Source: Kocuria sp. (lineage in GTDB: Bacteria; Actinomycetota; Actinomycetes; Actinomycetales; Micrococcaceae). Taken from it: a stretch of 64,000 nucleotides of DNA. A program made the position numbers and the translations under genes. Below are positions 35,515 through 45,391 of the stretch, piece after piece. The notes beneath the pieces are model-generated. The model made no database searches, was not told the DNA's origin, and worked only from the letters and a program-made list of their open reading frames with translations. Position 1 is the first letter of the stretch. Each line of letters begins with the position of its first letter. The stretch covers positions 1-64,000 of the forward strand of contig NZ_JAUNPE010000003.1 of assembly GCF_030536815.1 (NCBI RefSeq). The letters run 5' to 3'.

Positions 35515-35922
35515 ATGGACGGTGGAGATATTGCGGGACTGATTGCCGCCGGCGTTTTTGCCGTGCTCGTGGGTTTGTTGGCGGTCCCGATCGTCAAGCT
35601 GGGTCGCGTGTTCGACGAGTTGCGCTTGACCATCCGTTCCCTGAACGACGGCACCACGCCGCTGATCGACGAGGTCACCCGCACGGTCTCCACCACCAAC
35701 ACCCAGTTGGAGAAGGTGGACGGCATCACCTCCAACGTCTCGGACGCCTCCGCCAATGTGTCCGCGCTGTCCTCGTTGGTTGCGTCCACGGTCGGGCAGC
35801 CGCTCATCAAGGTCGCGTCGTTCTCCCACGGCCTACGCCGCGCCTTCACCCCCCAGCAGGGCCCCGGACCCACCGCCGGCCCCGCCCCGGAGCGCACCGG
35901 GCCGGTGGACGATCAGGTCTGA
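35515..35922 (+). CDS. DUF948 domain-containing membrane protein
   Basis: A 135-residue protein with one N-terminal membrane helix (residues about 5-25, IAGLIAAGVFAVLVGLLAVPIV) and a cytoplasmic amphipathic segment. This region (VTRTVSTTNTQLEKVDGITSNVSDASANVSALSSLV) resembles the coiled HAMP-like repeats of DUF948 proteins. It ends in a proline-rich tail. The function is unknown; its place upstream of alaS is conserved in actinobacteria. TAGAGT at 35435-35440 may be its -10 box. ATG 35515 fits the start of the membrane helix. Confidence 0.78.
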   Translation: MDGGDIAGLIAAGVFAVLVGLLAVPIVKLGRVFDELRLTIRSLNDGTTPLIDEVTRTVSTTNTQLEKVDGITSNVSDASANVSALSSLVASTVGQPLIKVASFSHGLRRAFTPQQGPGPTAGPAPERTGPVDDQV

Positions 35923-35988
35923 GTTCGACCCGGGTCATGAACTGACCCGAGCCACGTACTAGTTGAGTCGGATCCGAAGGGACAAGCC

Positions 35989-36381
35989 ATGGGAATGTGG
36001 TCCAAACTGGCGCTCATTGCCGCCGGTGCCATTGCGGGAAGCGTAGCGACCCGGGTGGCCAACAACCCGCAGACGCGAGAGGCGATCGCAGGGCAACTGC
36101 AGCGGCGTCGTGGTACCGACGTGGAACTGCGCTCCGGATCGGCCGTGCAGCGCATGCGGGCGGTGACCGGCAACCTGCAGGAATTCGCGGCGCGGGTCAA
36201 GGCCGGGATGAACGAACGCGAAGCGCAGTTACGCGAACAATTCGATGTGCGCACCCCGGTCGATCACACCGCCGGCCACCCCGGCTCGCACGGCCCGCAC
36301 ACTGTGGTGGGCGAGCAGGACAACGTAGAATCCACCGAGATCATCCATCGCGGTCAATCATCAGAAGGAAATAACCGGTAA
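35989..36381 (+). CDS. small membrane-anchored hypothetical protein
   Basis: A 130-residue protein with one short hydrophobic N-terminal segment (KLALIAAGAIAGSVATRVA), a basic/helical middle (RAVTGNLQEFAARVKAGMNEREAQLRE) and a hydrophilic, His/Gly-rich tail. No enzyme motif. It appears to belong to the small family that follows DUF948 genes upstream of alaS in actinobacteria. GAAGGGA precedes ATG 35989. Its stop and the alaS start share a base (TAATG), so the two are coupled. Confidence 0.72.
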   Translation: MGMWSKLALIAAGAIAGSVATRVANNPQTREAIAGQLQRRRGTDVELRSGSAVQRMRAVTGNLQEFAARVKAGMNEREAQLREQFDVRTPVDHTAGHPGSHGPHTVVGEQDNVESTEIIHRGQSSEGNNR

Positions 36382-39068
36382 TGCTTTCGCACGAGATCAC
36401 CCAACGCTGGCTGAGCTATTTCGAAAGCCGGGGTCACACCGTGGTGCCGTCCGCCTCGCTGGTGTCCCACCAGCCCGGCGCGATGTTCACCATTGCCGGC
36501 ATGGTGCCGTTCATCCCGTACTTCCTGGGACAGGAGACCGCACCGTTCCCGCGGGCCACGTCCATCCAGAAGTGCATCCGCACCCTGGATATCGACGAGG
36601 TCGGCAAGACCGCCCGCCACGGCACGTTCTTCCAGATGGCCGGCAACTTCTCCTTCGGCGACTACTTCAAGGAGAAGGCCATTCCCATGGCCTGGGAGCT
36701 ACTGACCGCACCGCTGGACAAGGGTGGCTTTGGCCTGGACCCCGAACGCCTGTGGGTCACGGTGTACGAGGGCGACCAGGAATCCTACGACCTCTGGCGC
36801 GATGTGGTCGGCATTGCCGAAGAGCGCATCCAGCGCATGGGCCGCGACGAGAACTACTGGGACACCGGTCAACCCGGCCCCGCCGGGCCCGACTCCGAGA
36901 TCTTCTACGACCGCGGCGCCCGTTACGGCAAGGAGGGCGGGCCGGCGGTCGATGACGACCGCTACATCGAGATCTGGAACCTCGTGTTCATGCAGTACCA
37001 GCGCGGTGAGGGGCAGGGAAAGAACTACGAGATCCTCGGCGACCTGCCCAAGAAGAACATCGACACCGGCCTGGGCGTGGAGCGCCTGGCCATGTTGCTG
37101 CAGGGTGTGGAAAATTTTTACGAGACCGACCAGGTCCGTCCCGTGCTCGACGCCGCCGCCGAGCTGTCCGGGCGGACCTACCGCGGTACCGAGAAAGCGG
37201 AGCAGGAAGGCTACGACGACGACGTCCGGATGCGGGTGGTTGCCGACCACATCCGTTCCTCCCTCATGCTGATCGCCGATGGCGTGAGCCCCGCCAACGA
37301 GGGCCGCGGCTACATCCTGCGCCGTCTGCTGCGCCGCGCCGTGCGTTCCATGCGCCTGCTGGGGGTCATGCAACCGTGCCTGCCCGTGCTGCTGCCCGCG
37401 TCCCGGGACGCCATGAAGGGCGTCTACCCGGTGGTCGCCGATGACTTCGAGCGGATCTCCCGGATCGCGTACGCGGAAGAAAAGGCGTTCCTCAAGACGA
37501 TCGAGTCGGGCACCGCTCGCCTCGAGCACGCGGTGACCCAGGCAAAGACGGAGAAGCGGGTTGTCAGTGGCGCGGACGCCTTCGCGCTGCACGACACGTT
37601 CGGCTTCCCGATCGACCTGACCCTGGAAATGGCCGCGGAGGCCGGGGTATCCGTGGACGAGAAGGCCTTCCGCGGTCTGATGAGCGAACAGCGCGAACGC
37701 GCACAAGCGGATGCGCGCGCCAAGAAGGGCGCCCTGGCGGATCTGTCCGAGCTGCGCCGCATGCTCGATGACCACGGTTCCGTGTTCACCGGTTACGCCG
37801 AACTGGTGACCCAGACAGCGGTGCGCGCCGTGCTCTCCGACGGCGTGACCGTCCCCGCCGCCATCGCCGGCGATCAGGTGGAAGTGGTGCTGGAGGAAAC
37901 CCCGTTCTATGCCGAGGCCGGTGGCCAGGCCGCCGACGTGGGTGTCATCGAGGGTCCGGATTTCTCCCTGGAAGTCCTGGATGTCCAGCAGCCCGTCAAG
38001 GGACTGTCCGTGCACCGCGTCACGGTCACGTCGGGTGAGGTCACCCAGGGCGCTGCGGTCACCGCTCGCGTGAACTCCCGCCGCCGGCACGACGGCGAGG
38101 CGGCCCACTCGGGCACCCACGTGGTGCACGCGGCCCTGCACGACGTGCTCGGCCCGGACGCCGTGCAGCGTGGTTCGTTCAACAAGGAGGGTTACCTGCG
38201 TTTCGACTTCTCGCACGGCACCGCCCTGAGCGCATCCCAGATGCAGGAGATCGAGCAGATCTCCAACACGGCCATCCGCGACGACTTCGAGGTCATCACC
38301 CAGGAAATGCCGCTGGCCGAGGCCAAGAAGCTGGGGGCCATGTCCCTGTTCGGCGAGAAGTACGGCGAGAACGTGCGCGTGGTCGAGATGAACGGCCCGT
38401 GGTCGCGTGAACTGTGCGGTGGTACCCACGTGGGTTCCACGGCTCAGCTGGGTTCGCTCTCGCTCGTCTCGGAGCAGTCCGTGGGCTCCGGCAACCGCCG
38501 CGTGGAGGCCCTGGTGGGCCTGAACTCGTTCAATCACCTGGCCGCCGAGCGCACCCTGGTCAATCAACTCACCGGCATGCTCAAGGTCCAGTCGACCGCT
38601 GAGCTGCCCGAGCGGATTGCGGCGACCCTCGACAAGCTCAAGGAGACCGAGCGTCAGCTCACCGTTCTGCGGCAGCAGCAAATGCAGGCCCGGGCCGGTC
38701 AGCTCGTCAACGACGCGCAGCGGCTGGGCCCGGTCACCGCGGTTCTGCATCATGCCGGGGAGGTCGCTTCGGCGGACGCTCTGCGTTCGCTCACGCTGGA
38801 TCTGCGCACTCGGCTGGGCTCCGAACCGGCCGTCGTCGCCGTCACGGGTGTTGCCAATGACCGCCCGCTCATTGTGGTGGCCGCCAACGACGCCGCTCGC
38901 GAGGCCGGGCTGGCCGCGGGCCAGCTCGTCCGCACCGCAGCCGGGGTGCTGGGTGGCGGTGGCGGCGGCAAGCCGGACGTCGCCCAGGGCGGTGGATCGG
39001 ACCCGGCCAAGATCGACGACGCACTCGAGGCCGTGCGCCAACAGATCCTTGCAGTAGCGGGCGCGTGA
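36381..39068 (+). CDS. alaS: alanine--tRNA ligase
   Basis: Charges tRNA-Ala and edits misacylated Ser and Gly. The 895-residue protein has the class II core (ITQRWLSYFESRGHTVVPSA, RHGTFFQMAGNFSFGDYFK, NIDTGLGVERLAMLLQGV) and the tRNA-recognition region. The editing domain has its zinc ligands in AHSGTHVVHAALH and CGGTHV. The C-terminal oligomerisation domain contains GGGGGGKPDVAQGGGSD. Full length for the family. AAGGAA precedes ATG 36381; the 3' end overlaps ruvX by four bases (GTGA). Confidence 0.96.
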   Translation: MLSHEITQRWLSYFESRGHTVVPSASLVSHQPGAMFTIAGMVPFIPYFLGQETAPFPRATSIQKCIRTLDIDEVGKTARHGTFFQMAGNFSFGDYFKEKAIPMAWELLTAPLDKGGFGLDPERLWVTVYEGDQESYDLWRDVVGIAEERIQRMGRDENYWDTGQPGPAGPDSEIFYDRGARYGKEGGPAVDDDRYIEIWNLVFMQYQRGEGQGKNYEILGDLPKKNIDTGLGVERLAMLLQGVENFYETDQVRPVLDAAAELSGRTYRGTEKAEQEGYDDDVRMRVVADHIRSSLMLIADGVSPANEGRGYILRRLLRRAVRSMRLLGVMQPCLPVLLPASRDAMKGVYPVVADDFERISRIAYAEEKAFLKTIESGTARLEHAVTQAKTEKRVVSGADAFALHDTFGFPIDLTLEMAAEAGVSVDEKAFRGLMSEQRERAQADARAKKGALADLSELRRMLDDHGSVFTGYAELVTQTAVRAVLSDGVTVPAAIAGDQVEVVLEETPFYAEAGGQAADVGVIEGPDFSLEVLDVQQPVKGLSVHRVTVTSGEVTQGAAVTARVNSRRRHDGEAAHSGTHVVHAALHDVLGPDAVQRGSFNKEGYLRFDFSHGTALSASQMQEIEQISNTAIRDDFEVITQEMPLAEAKKLGAMSLFGEKYGENVRVVEMNGPWSRELCGGTHVGSTAQLGSLSLVSEQSVGSGNRRVEALVGLNSFNHLAAERTLVNQLTGMLKVQSTAELPERIAATLDKLKETERQLTVLRQQQMQARAGQLVNDAQRLGPVTAVLHHAGEVASADALRSLTLDLRTRLGSEPAVVAVTGVANDRPLIVVAANDAAREAGLAAGQLVRTAAGVLGGGGGGKPDVAQGGGSDPAKIDDALEAVRQQILAVAGA

Positions 39069-39556
39069 GCGAGACGTTCGTGAAAGGCACCCGCATGGGT
39101 GTGGACGTCGGATCGGTCAGGGTGGGAATCGCCCTGACCGATCCGGACTGTGTGCTGGCCACGCCGCATCGGACGGTCACGCGGGACAAGAACCGCAAAA
39201 AGCGTTTTGATGTGAAAATCATCACGGGCATGTGCGAGGAATTCCACGTGGTCACGGTGTACGTTGGACTGCCACGCAGCCTCAACGGTCAGGAAAATCG
39301 ATCCACCGAAATGGCCCGACACTACGCAGCCGCCCTGCAGGATCGGTTACGCTCGCGTCAGTGCGAAACAATCGTGCGGTTGGTGGACGAGAGGCTGTCC
39401 ACGGTCGCCGCGCACCAGTCGCTTCTGGATGCGGGGGTATCCCGGAGGCAACACATGGACAAAGTTGATCAAATGGCTGCCGTGACCTTTCTGCAGTCGG
39501 CCATAGATCAGGGCAAGTCCACGGGAACCGAACCCGGTTTCCCCATCGACACTTAG
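39065..39556 (+). CDS. ruvX: Holliday junction resolvase-like protein (YqgF/RuvX)
   Basis: RNase H-fold nuclease of the YqgF family, linked to 16S rRNA 5'-end processing and possibly DNA junction resolution. The 163-residue protein has the first acidic motif in MGVDVGSVRVGIALTD, a central VYVGLPRSLNGQE, VRLVDERLSTVAAHQ and a final DKVDQMAAVTFLQSAID. GTG 39065 overlaps the alaS stop. The alaS-ruvX-mltG-aroE order matches that of mycobacteria. Confidence 0.9.
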   Translation: MSETFVKGTRMGVDVGSVRVGIALTDPDCVLATPHRTVTRDKNRKKRFDVKIITGMCEEFHVVTVYVGLPRSLNGQENRSTEMARHYAAALQDRLRSRQCETIVRLVDERLSTVAAHQSLLDAGVSRRQHMDKVDQMAAVTFLQSAIDQGKSTGTEPGFPIDT

Positions 39557-39636
39557 ATCGCGGATAATGGACGATGTTCTCGGCAGAACGCCGAAAATAT
39601 CCGAAGACCACGGACTACGGCGGACGGAGATCATTC

Positions 39637-40863
39637 GTGAGCGAGCAGCCACGAGATAACAAGGCCCACCGCGGCCCGCAACAGGGCGGCGAGGCTGGTT
39701 CGGCCACGTCCGGCGGCCTGCTGGGCACGCTGGACCCGGACGAGCCCAGCTCGCGCGCGGGTCTGTCCGGCGCGTTCGAACACCATGACGTCTCCCCGGA
39801 AACGGCAGCCCGCCAGAAGCGCCGCTCCCGTGCGTCCCTGGCCACCGCCATTGCGTTGTTCATTGCCGCGCTGCTGATCGTGGTGGCCGTCCTCGGCTCC
39901 GCCTTCGGACTGTTTGAACGCAAGGACTACAACGGCGCCGGCGACCAGGACGTCAACGTCACCGTGGGCGAGGGCCAGTCCACCGGTCAGATCGCGAATT
40001 CTTTGGAATCCCAGGATGTCGTGGCCAACGCCGGTTACTTCGTGGAAACCTTCCAGGAACGCTACCCGGAGGACTTCATCCAACCCGGCGATTACCAGCT
40101 CAAGACCCACATGAGCTCTGATGCCGCCATTGACGTGATGATGGAACGCGGGGAGGCTTCGCATTACGCCGCCGTGCCACAGACCCAGCGCATTGACGAC
40201 ACCTTCCAGACCCTGAGTGAGTCCACGGGCATTGACAAGTCCGAGTTCGAGGCGTTCAAGGAAGACACCGCTCGTTTCGGCATCCCGGACAAGTTCCCCA
40301 CCCTCGAAGGCTGGCTGCACCCGGGAGAGTACCGGTTCCCGTTGGACGCCACGGCGGAACAAATCATTCAGGAAATGGTGGACCGCACCACGGCCACGCT
40401 GAAGGACAACGAGGTGCCCGAGGATCAATGGTTCCGGGTGATCACCGTGGCCTCACTCGTGGAGTTCGAGGGCGTCCCGGAGATCTACCCCGAGGTCGCA
40501 GGTGCCATCTACAACCGCATCGACCGCCCCGACGATGAGACCAACGGTCTGATCCAGTCGGACGCGTCCGTGACCTACGGCCTGAACAAGCGCTCCTACC
40601 ACGTCTCCGACGAGGAGAAGCGCGATGAGTCCAACCCGTACAACACCTTTGCCCACCAAGGTCTACCCGTGGGCCCGATCGGTTCTCCCGGTGACGAGTC
40701 GATCAAGGCCGCCGCGAATCCCGATGACAACGACTACTACTACTGGGTGACCGTGAACCTCGACACGGGCGAGACCAAGTTCGCCGAGAACTACGACGAA
40801 CACAACCGCAACGTGGAGGAGTACCAGCAATGGTGTTCCGACAACGAGGGCCGGTGTAGCTGA
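39637..40863 (+). CDS. mltG: endolytic murein transglycosylase MltG
   Basis: Membrane-bound enzyme that cuts nascent glycan strands and so sets their length. From GTG 39637 the protein has 408 residues: a cytoplasmic N-terminus of about 67, one membrane helix (LATAIALFIAALLIVVAVLG), a LysM-like region (VNVTVGEGQSTGQIANSL), and the YceG catalytic domain. The active-site glutamate is in VASLVEFEG, and the family motifs IQSDASVTYGL and GLPVGPIGSPG are present. GTG 39637 has GGAG seven bases upstream. An in-frame ATG at 39574, five bases after a GATAAT -10-like box, would add 21 residues and cannot be excluded. Confidence 0.9.
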   Translation: MSEQPRDNKAHRGPQQGGEAGSATSGGLLGTLDPDEPSSRAGLSGAFEHHDVSPETAARQKRRSRASLATAIALFIAALLIVVAVLGSAFGLFERKDYNGAGDQDVNVTVGEGQSTGQIANSLESQDVVANAGYFVETFQERYPEDFIQPGDYQLKTHMSSDAAIDVMMERGEASHYAAVPQTQRIDDTFQTLSESTGIDKSEFEAFKEDTARFGIPDKFPTLEGWLHPGEYRFPLDATAEQIIQEMVDRTTATLKDNEVPEDQWFRVITVASLVEFEGVPEIYPEVAGAIYNRIDRPDDETNGLIQSDASVTYGLNKRSYHVSDEEKRDESNPYNTFAHQGLPVGPIGSPGDESIKAAANPDDNDYYYWVTVNLDTGETKFAENYDEHNRNVEEYQQWCSDNEGRCS

Positions 40864-40880
40864 TTCACGGGGGAGCAGTC

Positions 40881-41783
40881 ATGGAGCGAAACGCCGCAGC
40901 GGTGCTGGGCCACCCCGTGGCTCATTCCCTGTCACCGGTTCTGCACAAGGCCGCCTACCGTGTGCTGGGCGCCCCATGGGACTACTCACGCTGTGATGTT
41001 CCCGCGCAGGACTGGGACCGCTTCTGGGAAGACCGCGTGGCCGAGGGGCACTGGCGGGGGTTCTCCGTGACCATGCCACTCAAGGCACTGGCGGCGGAAC
41101 AGGCCGATGAGTGCACGGCGCTGGTTCGTGCCCTGGGAGTGGCCAACACGCTGGTGTTCCGGGCGGACGGCACCACAGTGGCGGACAACACGGACGTCAC
41201 CGGCATCATGGCCGCCCTCACCGCCGCGCGCGACATCCCCGCGCAACCTCGCTGCGCCATCCTGGGTGGCGGTGGCACGGCCACGGCGGCCGTCGCAGCG
41301 TTGCACGGGCTGGGCGCCCCGTCGATCGACGTGTTCGCGCGGTCCCCGCAGCGTGCCGGGAAGGTCACCGACGCCGCCGGGAGGCTCGGCGCGACCGTCA
41401 CCGTGCGCGCGTGGGGTGAGGCGGCGGCGTCGTTGGTCGACTACGACGCGGTGATCTCCACCCTGCCTCCCCACGGCGCCGACGGACTCGCGGCGGAGTT
41501 CGGGACTCTGGGTGCGAGGGTGAGCGGTGTGCTCCTGGACGCGGCCTACGATCCCTGGCCCTCGGCCATCGCTCGGTCGTGGCGTGACGCGGGCGGAGCC
41601 ATTGCGCCCGGAGTGGATATGCTGATCTTTCAGGCGGTCGACCAAGTGCGCTGGTTCGCCCTGGGCCGCGTGGATCGACCCGTCCCTCGTGAAGCCGAGG
41701 TCACGGCGGCCATGTGCCGGGCCGTGGACCGCCCCGAACGCGTGATCCCCGAACGGGTCCGTGAGGCCCACCTGGACCGCTGA
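40881..41783 (+). CDS. aroE: shikimate dehydrogenase
   Basis: Reduces 3-dehydroshikimate to shikimate with NADPH. The 300-residue protein has the substrate-binding VLGHPVAHSLSPVLHKAAY, VTMPLKALAAEQ with the catalytic lysine, NTDVTG-like DNTDVTGIMAAL, and the nucleotide-binding CAILGGGGTATAAVAAL. GGGGGAG precedes ATG 40881, which lies 17 bases after mltG. It starts the run of shikimate genes (aroE, then aroC-aroK-aroB). Confidence 0.93.
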   Translation: MERNAAAVLGHPVAHSLSPVLHKAAYRVLGAPWDYSRCDVPAQDWDRFWEDRVAEGHWRGFSVTMPLKALAAEQADECTALVRALGVANTLVFRADGTTVADNTDVTGIMAALTAARDIPAQPRCAILGGGGTATAAVAALHGLGAPSIDVFARSPQRAGKVTDAAGRLGATVTVRAWGEAAASLVDYDAVISTLPPHGADGLAAEFGTLGARVSGVLLDAAYDPWPSAIARSWRDAGGAIAPGVDMLIFQAVDQVRWFALGRVDRPVPREAEVTAAMCRAVDRPERVIPERVREAHLDR

Positions 41784-41848
41784 CCTGAGTTTTTCTTGCT
41801 TTTCCGGGAGCCCGTACGGGTTCCCTCAACCGAGTACTGGAGTAGAAC

Positions 41849-43102
41849 ATGTTGCGTTGGCTCACGGCCGGAGAATCTCATGGCGAGGCCCTCGTGGGAA
41901 TCATCGAAGGTGTTCCCGCCGGGGTGGAACTGACCACCGAGATGATTCAACGGGCCCTGGCCCGCCGTCGGCTCGGTTACGGCCGCGGCGCACGCATGAA
42001 GTTCGAACAGGACAAGGTCCGTATCCTGGGCGGTGTCCGGCACGGTCTGACCCAGGGCGGGCCCGTGGCCATTGAGATCGCCAACACCGAATGGCCCAAG
42101 TGGCAGGATGTCATGAGCTCCGACCCCGTGGCCGCGGCCACGCTCGAGGGTCGCGCTCGGAACGCCCCGCTGACGCGCCCCCGCCCCGGTCACGCCGATC
42201 TTACCGGGATGCAGAAGTACGGTTTCGCCGAGGCCCGCCCCGTCCTGGAACGAGCTTCCGCTCGCGAAACCGCGACGCGCGTGGCCCTGGGCGTCGTCGC
42301 CACGCAGATCCTTACCGCACTGGGCGTGCGTCTGGTGTCCCACACGACCGCGATTGCCGAGGTGACGGTACCCGACGACGCCGCACTGCCCACCGCGGGT
42401 GACGTGGCGGCCCTCGACGCCGATCCGTTGCGCTGCTTCGACAAGACCACCTCGGACGCGATGGTCGCAACCATCGACGACGCCCACAAGGCGGGCGAAA
42501 CCCTGGGCGGCGTGGTGGAGGTCCTGGCGGAGGGGCTACCCCCGGGGCTGGGTTCCTACGTCCACTGGGACCGCCGCCTCGATGCCCGCCTGGCCGGGGC
42601 CCTCATGGGCATCCAAGCGATCAAGGGTGTTGAAGTGGGTGACGGTTTCCGTACCGCCGCTCGCCCCGGTACCCGCGCCCACGACGAGACACTGCCCGGT
42701 CCGGATCACTCCGTGCACCGCGTGAGCAACCGCGCCGGAGGCATCGAGGGCGGCATGTCCATCGGTGACCTGCTGCGTGTGCGTGCGGCCATGAAGCCGA
42801 TCGCGACCGTGCCCCGTGCCCTGCACACCGTGGACGTCTCCACGGGTGAGGCCGCCCGGGCCCACCACCAACGCTCGGACGTGTGCGCCGTTCCGGCTGC
42901 CGGTGTGGTCGCCGAGGCCATGGTGGCTCTTGTGTTGGCCCAGGCCGCGCTGGAGAAGTTCGGCGGCGATTCCATCACGGAGACCGTGCGCAACAAGGAC
43001 GCCTACATGGCGGCCATTCCGGACAACCTGCGAACCTCTTCCGTTCTGGCCGACCCGTCGGATCTCGCGGCCCTCGATGAGGTGCGCGGGGACCTTTCGT
43101 GA
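41849..43102 (+). CDS. aroC: chorismate synthase
   Basis: Converts 5-enolpyruvylshikimate-3-phosphate to chorismate using reduced FMN. The 417-residue protein contains the signatures [50 protein letters not shown], and the C-terminal [20 protein letters not shown] 41849 follows TGGAG. Coupled to aroK by a GTGA overlap. Confidence 0.96.
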   Translation: MLRWLTAGESHGEALVGIIEGVPAGVELTTEMIQRALARRRLGYGRGARMKFEQDKVRILGGVRHGLTQGGPVAIEIANTEWPKWQDVMSSDPVAAATLEGRARNAPLTRPRPGHADLTGMQKYGFAEARPVLERASARETATRVALGVVATQILTALGVRLVSHTTAIAEVTVPDDAALPTAGDVAALDADPLRCFDKTTSDAMVATIDDAHKAGETLGGVVEVLAEGLPPGLGSYVHWDRRLDARLAGALMGIQAIKGVEVGDGFRTAARPGTRAHDETLPGPDHSVHRVSNRAGGIEGGMSIGDLLRVRAAMKPIATVPRALHTVDVSTGEAARAHHQRSDVCAVPAAGVVAEAMVALVLAQAALEKFGGDSITETVRNKDAYMAAIPDNLRTSSVLADPSDLAALDEVRGDLS

Positions 43103-43641
43103 GTTCTCTGCCCACGCCGTTGATCCTCATTGGACCCATGGCGGCGGGAAAGTCACACCTGGGACATCATTTCGCCAAGCGGTACGGCCTGGACTTTGTG
43201 GACGCCGATCACGTGATCGAGGCACAGCACGGCCCGATCCCGGCGTTGTTCACGGCGCACGGGCAGCAGCATTTCCGGGAGATCGAGGCCGGGGTGGTTA
43301 CCGGCCTGCTCGCGGACGCACGCTATCGCAACGCGGTGATCTCGCTGGGCGGGGGGGCACCCATGACCCCGGCGGTCCAGGACCTGCTGGCAGGTCACAC
43401 CGTGATCTACCTCGAGGTCGACGAGGCAACGGTTCGCCCGCGGATCACGGGCAACAAGACCCGCCCCATGCTGCAGCCGGACCCGGAACGACGCTGGCGA
43501 GAAATCTTGGACGAACGGCGCGAGACCTACGAGCGGCTCGCCACGATCCGGCTGGACGGCACGGGGCGCCGGCGCGTCGGCTCGCTGGTCCACCAACTGC
43601 ACAGAGCTTTGACAGAACTACGAAGGGACGCCACAGCGTGA
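43099..43641 (+). CDS. aroK: shikimate kinase
   Basis: Phosphorylates shikimate at O3. The 180-residue protein has the P-loop [11 protein letters not shown] (residues about 12-22), the substrate-binding DADHVIE, SLGGGAP, and the lid with NKTRPML. The P-loop differs slightly from the common GxxGxGKS because Ala precedes Ala-Gly-Lys, but the Gly-Lys-Ser is intact. Coupled to aroC upstream and aroB downstream by GTGA overlaps, giving a tight aroCKB unit. Confidence 0.93.
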   Translation: MSSLPTPLILIGPMAAGKSHLGHHFAKRYGLDFVDADHVIEAQHGPIPALFTAHGQQHFREIEAGVVTGLLADARYRNAVISLGGGAPMTPAVQDLLAGHTVIYLEVDEATVRPRITGNKTRPMLQPDPERRWREILDERRETYERLATIRLDGTGRRRVGSLVHQLHRALTELRRDATA

Positions 43642-44729
43642 CTGATTCGGTGACCACCATTCCCGTTCGGGGAGACACCCCCGACAACCGCTACGACGTG
43701 CTCGTGGGCAACGGGCTCCTGGGCAGGGTTCCCGAACTGCTGGGAGAACGCGTCAAAAAGGTCCTGATCATCCACCCCCGCGCCCTGCGCGCCACCGGTG
43801 ACCTGGTCCAGCAGGATCTCAAGGAGGCGGGGATCCAGAGCTTCGTGGCCGAGATCCCGGACGCCGAGGAAGGCAAACGCGTTGAGGTCGCGGCCTTCTG
43901 CTGGCAGATCATGGGCACCTCCGACTTCACCCGCACGGACGCGGTGGTGACCGTGGGTGGCGGGGCCGTGAGCGACCTGGGTGGTTTCGTGGCCGCCACA
44001 TGGCTGCGCGGCGTACGCGTGATCCACCTGCCCACCACACTGCTGGGCATGGTCGACGCCGCCGTGGGCGGTAAGACCGGCATCAACACCGCGGAGGGCA
44101 AGAACCTGGTGGGTGCTTTCCACCCCCCGGCCGCGGTCGTGTGCGATCTCGATTCGCTCAAGACCCTTCCGGAGAACGAGTACCTGACCGGCATGGCCGA
44201 GGTGGTCAAGTGCGGGTTCATTGCCGATCCCGTGATCCTGGACCTCATCGAGGGGAACTCGCAGGCGGTGCGGGATTCGCAGTCACCCGTGGTGCGTGAG
44301 CTCATCGAGCGCGCCATCAGGGTGAAGGCCGAGGTGGTCTCCTCGGACCTCAAGGAATCCGGGCGCCGTGAATTCCTCAACTACGGTCACACGCTCGGTC
44401 ACGCCATCGAACACAATGAGCGCTACCAGTGGCGCCACGGCGCCGCGGTCTCGGTGGGCCTGGTGTTCGCCGCCGAACTCGCGCGGGCCGCCGGCACCCT
44501 CGCCGACGACGTCGTGGACCGCCACCGCGACATCCTCGCGTCCCTGGGGTTGCCCGTGACCTACCGCGCGGACCAGTGGCCGCGGCTGTTGGAGGTGATG
44601 AAACGCGACAAGAAGACCCGCGGGAACCTGCTGCGTTTCGTGGTTCTCGACAGGGCGGGCTCCGCACGCATCATGGAGGTGCCGGACCCCGCGATCCTCT
44701 TCGCGTGCTATCAGGAGATCGCCGACTAA
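43638..44729 (+). CDS. aroB: 3-dehydroquinate synthase
   Basis: Second step of the shikimate pathway, NAD- and metal-dependent. The 363-residue protein has RYDVLVGNGLLGRVPELLG, the NAD-binding VVTVGGGAVSDLGGFVAATW, LPTTLLGMVDAAVGGKTGIN, and the metal ligands in NYGHTLGHAIEH and WRHGAAVSVGLVF. GTG 43638 overlaps the aroK stop. The frame is open far upstream across aroK, but that part is a shadow. aroQ, which follows aroB in mycobacteria, is absent here. Confidence 0.95.
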   Translation: MTDSVTTIPVRGDTPDNRYDVLVGNGLLGRVPELLGERVKKVLIIHPRALRATGDLVQQDLKEAGIQSFVAEIPDAEEGKRVEVAAFCWQIMGTSDFTRTDAVVTVGGGAVSDLGGFVAATWLRGVRVIHLPTTLLGMVDAAVGGKTGINTAEGKNLVGAFHPPAAVVCDLDSLKTLPENEYLTGMAEVVKCGFIADPVILDLIEGNSQAVRDSQSPVVRELIERAIRVKAEVVSSDLKESGRREFLNYGHTLGHAIEHNERYQWRHGAAVSVGLVFAAELARAAGTLADDVVDRHRDILASLGLPVTYRADQWPRLLEVMKRDKKTRGNLLRFVVLDRAGSARIMEVPDPAILFACYQEIAD

Positions 44730-44827
44730 CGGTCCGGCAACCGTGGACTGCGCCGGGCGCGATACACTGGTTCGGCTTAACGCCCCCAGAATCTTTGCAC
44801 TGATGTTTCCGACGAGAAAGTGAATCC

Positions 44828-45391
44828 GTGGCAACCAGCAACGACATCAAGAACGGCACCATCCTCAAGCTCGACGGGAACCTGTGGCAGACCATCGAGT
44901 TCCAGCACGTCAAGCCCGGCAAGGGTGGCGCGTTCGTTCGCACCAAGCTGCGCAACGTGACCAGCGGCAAGGTGGTCGACAAGACCTTCAACGCCGGTGC
45001 CAAGATCGAAACCGCCACGGTGGACCGCAGTGAGTACCAGTACCTGTACCAGGACGGCGAAGACTACGTGTTCATGGACAACTCCACCTACGACCAGATC
45101 ACGGTTCCCGCCGCGGTCGTGGGTGACGCCGCCAACTTCATGCTGGAGAACCAGAACGTGACCGTTGCCATGTACGAGGGTTCCCCGCTGTACATCGAGA
45201 TGCCGCCGTCGGTCGTCCTGGAGATCACCTACACCGAGCCGGGTCTGCAGGGTGACCGCTCCACCGGTGGCACCAAGCCCGCCACCGTGGAGACCGACTA
45301 CCAGATCCAGGTGCCGCTGTTCCTCGAGCAGGGCACCAAGGTCAAGGTCGACACCCGCACCGGCGACTACCTGGGACGCGTCAACGAGTGA
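44828..45391 (+). CDS. efp: elongation factor P
   Basis: Relieves ribosome stalling at proline stretches. The 187-residue protein has the N-terminal KOW-like domain with the tip loop [13 protein letters not shown], followed by two OB folds ending in [14 protein letters not shown]. The lysine that reaches the peptidyl-transferase centre is present. No modification enzymes (EpmA/B, EarP) are nearby. GTG 44828 follows GAAAG. TACACT at 44763-44768 may be its -10 box. Coupled to nusB by GTGA. Confidence 0.96.
   Translation: MATSNDIKNGTILKLDGNLWQTIEFQHVKPGKGGAFVRTKLRNVTSGKVVDKTFNAGAKIETATVDRSEYQYLYQDGEDYVFMDNSTYDQITVPAAVVGDAANFMLENQNVTVAMYEGSPLYIEMPPSVVLEITYTEPGLQGDRSTGGTKPATVETDYQIQVPLFLEQGTKVKVDTRTGDYLGRVNE

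Noticed and set aside
41805..41824. Imperfect palindrome between aroE and aroC as a terminator
   Set aside because: The stem is interrupted and no T-run follows it, so termination is not supported.
42816..43637. Upstream extension of the aroB frame across aroC and aroK
   Set aside because: aroC and aroK are unmistakable in their own frames; aroB has the GTGA start at 43638 and its family N-terminus there.
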